This document shows, piece after piece, positions 54,456 to 64,000 of a stretch of 64,000 nt of DNA. Position numbers and translations under genes: made by a program. The notes under the pieces are model-generated. The model saw only the letters and a list, made by a program, of their open reading frames with translations. It made no database searches and was not told the origin of the DNA. Location: contig VXIS01000163.1 in NCBI GenBank assembly GCA_008704415.1, positions 1 to 64,000 of the forward strand, given 5' to 3'. Position 1 is the first letter of the stretch. Every line of letters begins with the position of its first letter. The DNA comes from Sphaerosporella brunnea (lineage: Eukaryota > Ascomycota > Pezizomycetes > Pezizales > Pyronemataceae).

Positions 54456-55144
54456 ACGCTGCCAGGTCAGCCGGCCGGACGGCTCTGGTGTTGCGGCAGC
54501 AGAGAGTTTTGAAGCCTCCATGGTTGCAACACTCGCGCAGCTGGTCCGAGCCAGGACTGTAGTATATCAAGGAAGGTTTTAAAAACAGCGCTCTGTTTCA
54601 ACACCTCATGAAAGCCAATTAGATTAGAATGAAATACGCCTCAATAATCTCAGAGAGCACACAGGCCCTGTTCTTTTTCACTGTGCATTATCCGCAGGCA
54701 GGTCCGGCACATCACCCGTCTAGCAACTAGGAGTGCATTCAGTCTCCTGTCCCCAGAGCCCCAGGACGAAGCGTCCGGCTGGAAATTCCTAGCCAAATTT
54801 TAATGTGCGTTTTTTAATCTCAGAGCACTTGCCGTAAGACCTGGTATACATACTAGTATCGAAAAACGGTAACAAAGAAATAGAAGAAAAAAAAAAAAAA
54901 AGAGAGAAAAAGAAATCGTGTACGCCGTGATTCGAACCCGGATCTCACCCATCGGCCCCAGTATCCCCGCTATGTTGGGCAAATACTGGAGTGGGGGCAC
55001 GCTCTGCCATTAAGCTACGTACACTTGTGATGTCAAGTTACACTTTCACAACTTCATATAGGTCTAGGCCTGATTTTCGTGCAAGCGGCTCACGGTTTAA
55101 GAGAAATATATGACAGTCATGCGCCCGATTATCTCCCACACAGA
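54456..55144. repeat. Tandem duplication, unit 1 (empty sites)
   Basis: About 690 bp starting at GACGCTGCCAGGTC and ending at ATCTCCCACAC. It contains tRNA-like unit D on the minus strand. It matches 55145-56840 once two insertions in the latter are removed. It keeps the undisturbed target sequences CTCGCGCA (54532-54539) and GGTATA (54842-54847). Confidence 0.88.
54918..55024 (-). ncRNA. tRNA-like repeat unit D
   Basis: Same 107-bp structure as unit C, on the minus strand, inside duplication unit 1. Its T-rich tail reads toward 54888. Confidence 0.6.
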
Positions 55145-55238
55145 TGCTGCCAGGTCTGCCGGCAGCCAACCGGCCGCACGGCTCTGGTATTGCTGCAGCA
55201 GGTACTTCTGAAGCCTTTATGGTTGCAGCACTCGCGCA

Positions 55239-55669
55239 CAGTGTTGCACACGAGTCGAGAATTCTCACCGAGGGTCTCGGTCCCGTGAGAGTCGTGCGGT
55301 CTCGAAATGTCTCGCCGGTCTCCTGGCGATCTCGACGGTTCTCGTTCGGTCTCGTCATTCTCGCGAGTGCTCGGTTGTCTAGCCAGCGTTCAGGTACACA
55401 AATTGGTATTGTACGAGGGTAGTATCTGCAATTGCATCGTTGCTATGTTCCTCGCCCATCTAGGTGCACCAGCGCGCCTGACCCGTCCGCCCAGTTTACG
55501 ATGCAGACTGGAAGCTCTCCCGCGCCGGAGAGATTCTCGCCGGGTCTCGCCTGGTCTCGCGAGGCCGCCGTCATTGTCGGTCAGTCTCGCCATTCTCGAG
55601 CGGTCTCGACAGTTCTCGATGTGTCTCGATCATTCTCAGTCTCGTCTCGCGGTCTCGTGTGCATCACTG
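55239..55669 (+). mobile_element. hAT-type MITE with 8-bp target duplication
   Basis: The ends are CAGTGTTGCACACGAG and the complement of CAGTGATGCACACGAG (one mismatch), flanked by a perfect 8-bp duplication CTCGCGCA (55231-55238, 55670-55677). CAGTG tips and 8-bp duplications are hallmarks of the hAT superfamily. Both subterminal regions are packed with GTCTCG/TTCTCG motifs, likely transposase-binding repeats. There is no transposase. The empty site is in unit 1 at 54532-54539. Confidence 0.95.
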
Positions 55670-56022
55670 CTCGCGCAGCTGGTCCGTGCCAGTGTCTGTG
55701 ACGATTACACGGGTAAGGTAATAGTATATCAAGGAAGGTTTAAAAACAGCGCCCTGTTTCAACACCTCATGAAAGCCACTTTAATTGTCCTTGTAGATTA
55801 TAGTGAAATACACCTCAGTAATCTCAGCGTGCACACAGGCCCTGTGCTGTTTCACTGTGCATTATCCGCAGGTAGGTCCGGCACATCACCCGTCTAGCAA
55901 CGAGGAGTGCATTCAGTCTCCTGTCCCCAGAGCCTCAGGACGAAGCGTCCGGCTCGAAATTCCTAGCCAAATTTTAATGTGTGTTTTTTAATCTCAGAGC
56001 ACTTGCCGTAAGACCTGGTATA

Positions 56023-56564
56023 CTACCGTATTATCTCGGCCATAAGGCAATTTCGACGGCGGGAAACTAGTGAAAGGTGGTGGGCGAAGAAAATCTTAGC
56101 GCGTGACGTATATGGAGACGCGATGGAGACGGCTCACGCCGCAACAACTCTCTGCGACACATCCTTTCAAGAACTCCACCAAAATTTATTTCAAGTAACT
56201 GTGTGCAGTATCCCATTGCAAAAATAGACCGCTGATCTAAAACCCAGGTTCCAGTTAACCGTGAGCGCACCGGTCCGGCAAGGTAGACAAACCAGCACTA
56301 CTTGTTCCACTGTTTTTGGCTCCAAAATGGGCAATTACTGAAGCGCAGTGTTGCTGGCCGCTGTGCGAGGTTGCTGCTGAGGCGTTGGCTGCGGCAGTCG
56401 TCGCTATGGTCTCCTTCTCGATGCTGTTTAAGAGTTTCTGTCACGCGAACTTTACTTACTAATTTTTTCTTCACCCACCACCTTTCTCCAGGCGCCTCCT
56501 TACTGGTCGGCTTCCACTAGTTTCGCGCCGTCGAAATTGCCTTATGGCCGAGATAATACGGTAG
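56023..56564 (+). mobile_element. TA-target MITE with about 50-bp TIRs
   Basis: The ends CTACCGTATTATCTCGGCCA and their complement continue as a near-perfect inverted repeat for about 50 bp, with a further match (AAAGGTGGTGGG) inside. TA flanks both ends (56021-56022, 56565-56566). The interior has no transposase. Comparison with unit 1 (GGTATACATACTAGTATCGA) shows the insertion point. Confidence 0.92.
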
Positions 56565-56615
56565 TACCGAAAAGCGGTAACAAAAAAAAAAAAAAAAAAA
56601 GAGCAAAAAGAAATC

Positions 56616-56722
56616 GTGTACGCCGTGATTCGAACCCGGATCTCACCCATCGGCCCCAGTATCCCCGCTATGTTGGGCAAATACTGGAGTGGGGGCACGC
56701 TCTGCCATTAAGCTACGTACAC
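56616..56722 (-). ncRNA. tRNA-like repeat unit E
   Basis: Same 107 bp as unit D, in duplication unit 2. An A run of about 19 (the T tail on the minus strand) lies at 56582-56600. Confidence 0.6.
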
Positions 56723-56849
56723 TTGTGATGTCAAGTTACACTTTCACAACTTAATATAGGTCTAGGCCTGATTTTCATACCATCGGCTCACGGTTTAAGA
56801 GAAAACTATGACAGTCATGCGCCCGAGTATCTCTCACACTACTAGAAAC

Positions 56850-58210
56850 CGCAACGCGCGCAGTCTCCTACCTTGCCTTTGGCTAACCGGAATTTCTCCT
56901 GAACGAAGATGTGAGTGGTTACTTTGGTGGGGCTGTGCTAGTGCGGTGTTCGTCAGTGTTCCCCACCGTCGAGTCCGGACGAAATCGAGACGGCATCAGT
57001 CCGATCGGAGGATTTCGTCAGACTGGGACGGACTGACAGCCAACAGTTTGCTTGAGGGGTAATATACCATGACGCAATTCGCAATTCGGAATGATCTACA
57101 CACATGGGCGCTCGGTATTTTCGGATTGCGTTGGAACGTCCAAAGATTGACACAAATGCAACGCTGAAAGAAAGAAGCGATAAACTGGGGACCCACTCAA
57201 GATCAAGAAAACCAGGGCTGGTATATCCTGTGTGGCTGGTTTCAGTCGACGGAAGTCCGTTTTGTTCCACCGATGTTGCGGATCGGACTGTCAGAAACAA
57301 GATGTTGCTTTCTATGAAATCGTCATCTGCTGCATTCACATGTCCTTCAAACCATCTATGTTACGGCGTGGTTAGAGCCTCACTTTGGACTCAGTGCTTT
57401 AGGAAGAGGGGTGGCGCAGCCGCGTACATAAGCGCACTGAATATCTGTGACGTCCGATCTCAGGTAGTTGTGACTGAGTACCTAACTTATCCCATAGACA
57501 TCTTCAAACACCGAATGGCACCAGTGTTCCTAATAGCCGGTCCAAAAAGCGGGGCTCGGCTGCTCAACACTGTCTGATTCGTCGACGGGCGGGCTGTTTC
57601 GGCTGCGAGTGATACACAGTGACATGTTTGGCGCCAACCCACAGTTTGAGCTCGCTATCCAGTAGGCAGCAGAGTGAGACTGAACAAAACGCTTACAAAA
57701 AAACCAAGTGGAAATTTGCGTTGAGCGACCCCTGCATCCCCTGGATGCTCGCCAGCCCGCCCGGCTGGCTGGCTATCAGGAACACTAACTGCCACTCATC
57801 AGAAATGGTGTACTGGTCACTAAAGCAATTGTGGGTGACCGTTGTGAGCAAAATACGAGTTAAGATAACATGTGTAAGAAAATGTCTCATGGCAGGGCAC
57901 GTCGACTCTTCCCAGCCACACCTTATCACTTCATCCACTCCCCAACATCTCAGTCTTATCTCACGCAAGACATATCTCTGGAAACATCAAGAAACCTGTC
58001 TGCACCACCCACGCAAATGCTCCACTCGACAAGGCTTTCGCTCAGTCCCGCCACATGATCGAGAATGTGATTCAACTTGGAGGCGCGAGGGATATTACAG
58101 GTAAGAGCTCATGGAATTACCGTCGGAGGAGGTAGTGAAGCGAGGGAGAACGGAGAATGATGTTCTGGGATGTGTATTTATTGCGCTTTGGCCCAGCCAG
58201 GAGGAGGGGA
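56850..58210. other. No firm gene
   Basis: The best frame is 57104-57577 + (157 codons), overlapped by 56953-57339 - (128 codons). Neither has a recognised domain. Confidence 0.45.
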
Positions 58211-58214
58211 GGAT

Positions 58215-59820
58215 ATGCCTCCTTATATATATGAGGTTCCTCCACTAGGGAGACCGGACAAACTCCCGGAGGTCCCGTTGACGTTCACCAATACCCCCCG
58301 AAGCTCCATGAAAGCTTCCCCCCAGAACGAGTCTCCGAAGAATTTCAACGTATCTGACAAGCGTATAGATCCGAAGAACGAAGCAGTCAAAGAAGCTGTG
58401 GAGGCTCTCGTCCCTGTCGATGCTTCCGATGTAAGTAGAAACAACGTGATCCCACTTTGTAACCCCATCGAGATTAAAGCTGAGACATCTTCAGCCATTG
58501 ACATGTCTCTGTCGGTGAATCCGACAAGACTAACACCTCATGGGGTCAGACTCAGACGATACCAGCCTCTTGCGAGCCGTCACCTGCTCCAGCAGCCACC
58601 GAAACGGCTAAAGAGAAACCGCAGCCCGAGGTTGTCGCTCAGCATGGAAGTACAGATACCGTCAAAACAGAGTCTTCACCGCCAGTTGCCAGCGATGATA
58701 GTCAGAAGGAAACGGCAACCATGGAACTCACCGCCAAGGATGACCTTGCTATCGAGCTCCCTGTATCCCCTGACAGCAAAGAGGAGGAAGAGAGTCTGCT
58801 TTCGCAGGCCAAGAACATCGGTGGTAAGGCTGCAGCATGCAGGGACACCGCCACCGAGCCTGGAAATGCCAAAATTGAGGTGGAGAGTCCCAACGATGGC
58901 GCTGTTAAGGACGGATCAAAAAGAAGAGCAATCAGAACGAGAGTCAGCAGGGGGACACCAAGGCAAAAGAAGCCGAGAAAAGCTCATCCAAGGAAGTGGT
59001 TCATCGAACTCCACCGGGTACCTCTCGCGATAATCCTTCTTCACGCTCAGCGCCCGTCCCAAGGAGGGAGGCCGATCCCCGTACTCCACCCCTAACCTAC
59101 GCTCAAAAGATGAAGCTAAGGAATGAAATCGAAGGTGCTGAAGACCGCCCCCGTCATCTAACTCGCCTCGAGCGGCACGAGGCAAATCACCAAATTCGGG
59201 CTTTAGAGGAGGAGCAAGCAACGAGGCGAAGAAGCAACTTCATGCCTTGGCGGCTGCAGAGAGGAGGTTGAAGGCGGAGGCTGAGAACCTTCAACAGACT
59301 AGGAGAGATAAAGCAAAGAAGGAAATAGCAAAGGTCACCGTCAAGCCTAAGGGGCCCAGTCCAACGGTGGAGAATCAGGACGAGAAGGCTCAGCCTGTTG
59401 CAGGTACTGGAAGGAAGGAAACAAGGCCACTGTTAAAGCTTCTGTCCTTGCCACTGGCGACATCAAGACAACTTCCGTCAAGGAAAATACAAACGGATTG
59501 CAAGAGAGGAAAATCAAGAGCTATGGTGGATCGAATGACATCCAGGTGGAACGAGTCAAGACAACTTCCGTCCCGGCTACGGCGAAGAGGACGTCCAAGC
59601 AGCAGGCAGCAGCTGGTCAGGGCAAACAGCCAGTTGCGGACGGCACTGAAAAGAGGTTCCGGCATCCAAGACCGTTAAGTCTGGCATTGGGGAGACTGGA
59701 GAGACCAAGATCGCTGACACCATCCCAATATCGAAGAAGCAGCCTGAGAAGGGTTCGCTTGTTGCAGATATCGGGAGGAAGGGAATGACTGCTGTGATCA
59801 CCGTTAATACCGCTGCCTAG
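58215..59820 (+). pseudogene. Disordered-protein gene with several frame breaks
   Basis: Starting at ATG 58215 (MPPYIYEVPP), coding-quality sequence continues to TAG 59818-59820, but the open frame changes at about 58540, 58915, 59230, 59405 and 59670. The change near 58915 is at an AAAAA run. The one near 58540 could instead be a short intron (branch ACTAAC, CAG at 58549). The translated pieces are rich in Lys, Glu, Ser and Pro with a coiled-coil-like part (ERRLKAEAENLQQTRRDKAK) and two related IKTTSV/VKTTSV segments. The protein was probably largely disordered. It is either a pseudogene or a real gene with assembly indels. Confidence 0.55.
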
Positions 59821-60002
59821 TGTTCTTGATAGCGAGCTGCTCGTCAAGCTGCGATTAGGCAAACAAAGATGGGCGAGCTATGTGGGCTGCAGTGGGCGAG
59901 CAGGTCATTTATTTATCTGTTATTTATTTGACCATTCGGCCTGCAGACTCTCCACTATGGCAATGTGGTGCAGGTACAACACGTGGAAACATGGAAGCCA
60001 TA

Positions 60003-60188
60003 ACGTCCGGTATAGCCTTATCGGCCATGGGGGTAACTTCGGCCATCGAGTTAGAGCCTAAAACACACCCGGCGCACCCCATTCAGACCACCACAACAAA
60101 AGATATCACCATCCAAATGAATTGAGCGCTTATATATCGCATGAGAGCATAGTGAAGAGCATGCTTTATAATTACTGTGAATTTTGAC
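60003..60188 (+). repeat. Left TIR of the pogo element
   Basis: It matches the complement of 62400-62585. Visible differences are TATATATCGC against TATCTATCGC, TTTATAATT against TTTAAAATT and CTGTGAATT against CTGCGAATT. Confidence 0.93.
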
Positions 60189-60222
60189 CACACGAAATAC
60201 ATTTTAAAAGCAACTATTCCTC

Positions 60223-62111
60223 CTAATTTGACTCGTCCGTCTCACTATTCTCCTGTTGGGGTGTTTTGTTAGAAAGGCTTGCAGGCGGGTAGTAGAACTT
60301 ACAAAAAAAACTTTTTTGGCTCTGGTGACCCGTGTGGACCTGCGCGTAGGCCCATTGGAGTTGTTTTGAGCTTCACCAAGAGTGGGGTTGCTGGCGGAGT
60401 TTTGTGACAATCCAGCTACCTGAGAGGTACCACCCCTGGACCCACTGTAGCTGGAATCGGACTCATCCTCGCTTGTGTCCTCAGGACAGGGGTGTTCGCT
60501 AGTCCCTTTATGCATCGACATTGTCGCTTTACGCTTGGTTGGTGTTGTCGTGGTTTTCTTCTTGGCTGAGGGGGTAGCAGTGGATTTCGTGGCTGCTCGC
60601 TCCTTTTTGGCCTTAGCTGCAGCCTCCCTTGCAATTCGCTCTTTCCGAAGCTTGTGAAGGTATTTACTAGCGACTAAAGTAGCCTTCGTAAGCTGCTTGC
60701 GGTTCGATTGGCTTTTTGGGGGGGCTTTCATGAGCTGAGTGGCGGTTTCTTCGGCGATAGCTGCTCTGGTCATGGCTCCGTCTATTCCGGAAATTAACTG
60801 CAAAGCCCAGTCCCAAAGCTCTTCAAGATCCTTCGTAGCTATAACCTTCTTCTTTGAAGCAAGTAAAACCTTGGGATTGTATGTCTGGAGGCCGGTAAAG
60901 TTCTGTTGCTTCGGGGTGCTGCACTCAACAAGATCAAGGACTTTACGGCGACGCAACGGATGGATTCCGGCCTCTGCAAAGGCTGACAGAATGTTTTTCT
61001 TGGTGAAAGCTTTTCTGCGAGCTCGCTGACACATAGGAAAGAAGTCTCCTTTGTTGATGCTTTGGTACGGGTGGGTACGGGTCCAATCATCAACCTCGTT
61101 GCTGTAGTAGGTTCCGAGCGGTCCGAAGATTCCGACGTCTAAAGGTTGAAGAAGATGGGTAGAGTGCGGCGGAAAGCAAAGAATTTCAATCTTGTGAGCT
61201 TGAGCATACTCTAGAAAGTCCAGAGTGAGGTGGGAAGAGTGGCCATCGAGAATAAGCAGGCGATATTCCGCAGGATCGGCTGGGCGGGTGACCACCTCAA
61301 AGTGGTCTTTAAGCCAGAGCAAGCCAATATTGTCGTTGGTCCAGCCATTGTCAGAGATTGCAAAAACGGCAGGATCCTCTTCTTCGTAGTCATGGTTGCC
61401 CATCAAGTGAGCCTTGCCCGAGTAAATATAAAGAGGATCCAATACACTCCCGTCCGCGGAGACACACTCCAACAAACTAACCCACTCCCGGTTTCCAGGG
61501 TGTCTAACCCGCACATTTCTCCGCTTTCGCCTACAAATAACCCTTTCTTTCTTTGCCTGTCTGATGGTGAAGCCTTTTTCGTCTGCGTTGTAGATGTTTT
61601 CGAGCTTGATCTTCCTTCGAGAGCGTATCTCGCTGAGCCGGTTGAAAAACGACTTGATCCCCACTGGTTGGCCCGCCACCACCCTCTGATTGTCGATTCG
61701 GCCAGCAAAGCGAGATGCCAGTTGAGGGTGACGATTCAAAAATCGTCCAAGCCACTGTTTTCCTATCATTCCCTTGGGTTTTTTGTTGTCCGGCACTGTT
61801 GGGTCTGGAGGCCGCTTGGCAAGGATTGCCGCTACCATTTGATACACATGAATAGCTCGAGGTGGGATTGACATGTCGTCTAAGCGCTCAATCCAGCGGA
61901 TGATTTCTGCTTCTTCCTCTGGCGAAAGGGTTTGATGCTTGGCTTGACTCTCAGATAGACTCTTGGTTCCCTTCAGGCGGTCTTGGAGTGTGGACCGGGG
62001 AATGCCATACTTGGCCGCTGCACGACGAATTGAAAGGGTTTTGGTAGCCTCGATGGCCAGCCCCATGCAGAGCTCCTTTGTATCTGTCTTACGCGCCTTG
62101 ATCTTGCCCAT
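60223..62111 (-). CDS. pogo/Fot1-type DDD transposase
   Basis: It starts at ATG 62109-62111. Residues about 20-62 form a Psq-type helix-turn-helix (SIRRAAAKYGIPRSTLQDRL) and about 65-150 a CENP-B/Tc5-type DNA-binding domain (WLGRFLNRHPQLASR). The DDE_1 catalytic core follows: first Asp in YNADEKGF, second in LLILDGHSSHLT, third in LLQPLDVGIFGPL, so all three acids are present. The tail is Lys/Ala- then Ser-rich. The frame would read on to 60204, but a 50-nt intron (60253-60302, GTAAGT to CAG, branch CTAAC) instead gives the ending ENSETDESN with stop at 60223-60225. It cuts and pastes the element in the nucleus. About 610-620 residues is longer than Fot1 (542). Confidence 0.92.
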
Positions 62112-62399
62112 GGCGTTGGTGAAGGGCGGTGTGGTGTGTTAGTATGGGGATCACCGGGGTGGGGACCTGCTCCGCTTTATACCTGTACAATCACGCAGTT
62201 CCCCCCTCTTGTTGAACCTCAATATCACCCAGTTGCACCCCTATCGTACACCACCTGCATAACCACAACCCAAAAAGTTTTTCCAGTGAGTTTCACCATC
62301 CCCCAGCAAGCCGTGATAACAAAATACGCCGATAGGAGGACAGCGAGTCCACTGAGCCAAATTAGGAGCGATAGCGGTATTTTTAATTGGTTGTGCGCG

Positions 62400-62585
62400 T
62401 TCAAAATTCGCAGTAATTTTAAAGCATGCTCTTCACTATGCTCTCATGCGATAGATAAGCGCTCAATTCATTTGGATGGTGATATCTTTTGTTGTGGTGG
62501 TCTGAATGGGGTGCGCCGGGTGTGTTTTAGGCTCTAACTCGATGGCCGAAGTTACCCCCATGGCCGATAAGGCTATACCGGACGT
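62400..62585 (-). repeat. Right TIR of the pogo element
   Basis: Partner of 60003-60188. It lies upstream of the transposase start and would contain its promoter. No TATA box was assigned. Confidence 0.93.
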
Positions 62586-64000
62586 TACTGGCAATTGATG
62601 AAACAGGAGCACCACATCAGAAAATACGTCTTACGGTCAGATACAGGCTTCATCGTTCAAAATGCCCTGAGGAAGCCATCGATGCTTGTAAGATTATTAC
62701 ACTTATTACGATTTCTCTTACGCATTTCCTTACTAAAAGCTATAAACTAACGTCATAGTAACGATAGTATGATTTCAGTATTCTACGAGTTTCTTACCTT
62801 TCTTTACTAGGTCATTCGGAATCTTCTACCCTTCGCAAGGCAGACCATTTTGTTGTTTTAAGAATTTGGCACCAAGCTATGACCTCATTTTATGACCATA
62901 TATTCGGCACCGTTGGCTATAAAAGCTGCGAGCATTTCCTACATTCATTCTTTTTCTCTTCTTTCCATACGGCCGAGTATCCTCTTGGTATCTATCAAGT
63001 CTGGTACACAAAAGGTTCCGAGTTTATTTGCATCTGTGAAATAGCGGATCTTATAAGCTGAAGAAAAGGTTACAGTGTCCAAGCGCGGGCAGGTTCGATA
63101 GATACCGCTCACCAGAGGTTGCCTTGTCCCTCCACTCTGTACCCCATCACTTGTTCCTTCTCCTCATGCTCTTCCTCGTGTTCCCCTTCTGATCTGCCTT
63201 AGGTTTTCTGACTGGTCATAGTTGTCGAGAAACCGTTTCCTCGTCTCTATCAGCGTCTATCTGAGAAAGAGCTGGAGTGGCTCAAAGCCACGGTTGTCAA
63301 TTAGCAACCCTTGAAGTCGAACGTATCATCTATATGTGATGACCGTCTACTTGCGGGCGTCCAAGTAGAGAGAGCCGTGCAAGAGGAGGTGACGGGCAGT
63401 TTGGCGTGCCCCCATGCGGCATTTGCACAGTGGGTGTTCGATTTCGGAGTTCTGGTGCATGTCCCAGTGTTTCCCCTGCTGCCACCGAACTACCTTTTTT
63501 TCTGTGCCAGGTTAGTCAAAAGGTGTTTTTCCTCTGTGTTGCGATGATTTTCTTATGCCGGAACCACCCAGCGTGTAACTGGGTCAATTTTATCCGCCAC
63601 GATGCACGACCGGGTCGTTGAGGGGGGAGAGCTAGCCAGGAGCATGCCGCGAAGGAGTATCAAGCGTTCACCATTACATTGTCTTATCCTATGTCGTGTT
63701 GAAAGACTACGTTTCACCAAAGAGATACCAGTAAAGGGTCTATTAGCCGTTCGCGCTCATTATATAATTTCTGTCCACACTATTGATGTAACGTAGTTTT
63801 ATTCAACACTTTCAACACACCGCGGGGTAGATTGGCGATCAATTTTCCCTTTGGGCTTGCCAAAGAGCTGGCGTCTTGAACCGAAACACCACAGTGAGTT
63901 GGGGGTTGCCGGTGGACCGCAACTAAAGTCTGAGCAGGCTCAAGAGAGATTCAATAATGGCTATGAAGCGAGGCTAGCCACTTGGATGTGTGCTGATCGT
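62586..64000. other. No gene recognised
   Basis: The region beyond the transposon is AT-rich to 63100 and has ORFs up to 78 codons only. GGCTATAAAAGC (about 62914-62925) is TATA-like, but no gene follows. Confidence 0.6.

Larger units (their letters stand above)
55145..56840. repeat. Tandem duplication, unit 2 (two insertions)
   Basis: Same order of blocks as 54456-55144. It is interrupted by a 431-bp element (55239-55669) and a 542-bp element (56023-56564). The arithmetic fits: about 690 plus the two elements and their duplicated targets. Confidence 0.88.
60003..62585 (-). mobile_element. Complete pogo/Fot1-type transposon
   Basis: A 2583-bp element flanked by TA (60001-60002, 62586-62587). 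The terminal inverted repeats are about 186 bp with only a few mismatches, starting ACGTCCGGTATAGCCTTATC. It carries one transposase gene on the minus strand. TA target, DDD transposase and fungal host match the Fot1/Pot2 branch of pogo. The TIRs are longer than the usual 40-80 bp of that group. The near-identity of the TIRs and the open transposase point to recent activity. Confidence 0.96.

Noticed and set aside
1..64000. Starship cargo region
   Set aside because: No DUF3435 tyrosine recombinase, no NLR, ferric reductase or other typical Starship gene was found on either strand.

Overview
The window looks like a repeat-rich, probably subtelomeric or accessory, part of a filamentous ascomycete (Pezizomycotina) genome. 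Supporting signs are short introns with GTAAGT/GTATGT donors and CTAAC-like branch sites, a Clr5-domain gene, a Fot1/pogo DNA transposon, a Tad-like LINE fragment, a piggyBac-like fragment, many MITEs and a fungal-type U2 snRNA. Gene density is low. Many reading frames are short, broken or only supported by composition.

Positions 1-22141 form one giant inverted repeat: arms of about 11.1 kb around a 4-bp spacer (11097-11100), with the same 117-bp tandem repeats at both outer ends. Each arm carries a Clr5-domain gene, a small membrane ORF beside it, a probable three-exon gene, a short membrane-protein gene next to the centre and some weaker spliced genes. Most of the arms match almost base for base. 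One block (about 5.8-8.5 kb and its mirror, 13.6-16.4 kb) differs mainly by single-base indels and two homopolymer G/C insertions. Those differences resemble uncorrected long-read sequence more than evolution, so the palindrome may be a fold-back assembly product.

From 22.2 to 38 kb there is a 157-bp tandem repeat, four non-autonomous TIR elements, a U2 snRNA gene and a decayed duplicate of it, a LINE 3' end, a piggyBac transposase end, a possible secreted protein and several hypothetical ORFs. One of these is an acidic protein with a 42-bp minisatellite in frame. From 38 to 50 kb the sequence is mostly repeats: an exact 88-bp minisatellite, 190-bp and 89-bp arrays, a second copy of one MITE, and tRNA-like units.

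From 50 to 64 kb there is an intact 429-codon gene of unknown function with a truncated paralogue nearby. It is followed by a zinc-finger-like gene and a tandem duplication whose second copy was hit by a hAT-type MITE and a TA-target MITE; the first copy keeps both empty sites. A gene broken by frameshifts follows, and then a complete pogo/Fot1-type transposon (60003-62585) with long TIRs and an intact DDD transposase.

No metabolic cluster, tyrosine-recombinase Starship captain, NLR gene or rRNA was recognised. The genes do not form an evident pathway. The coherent theme is mobile-element traffic, segmental duplication and their remains.
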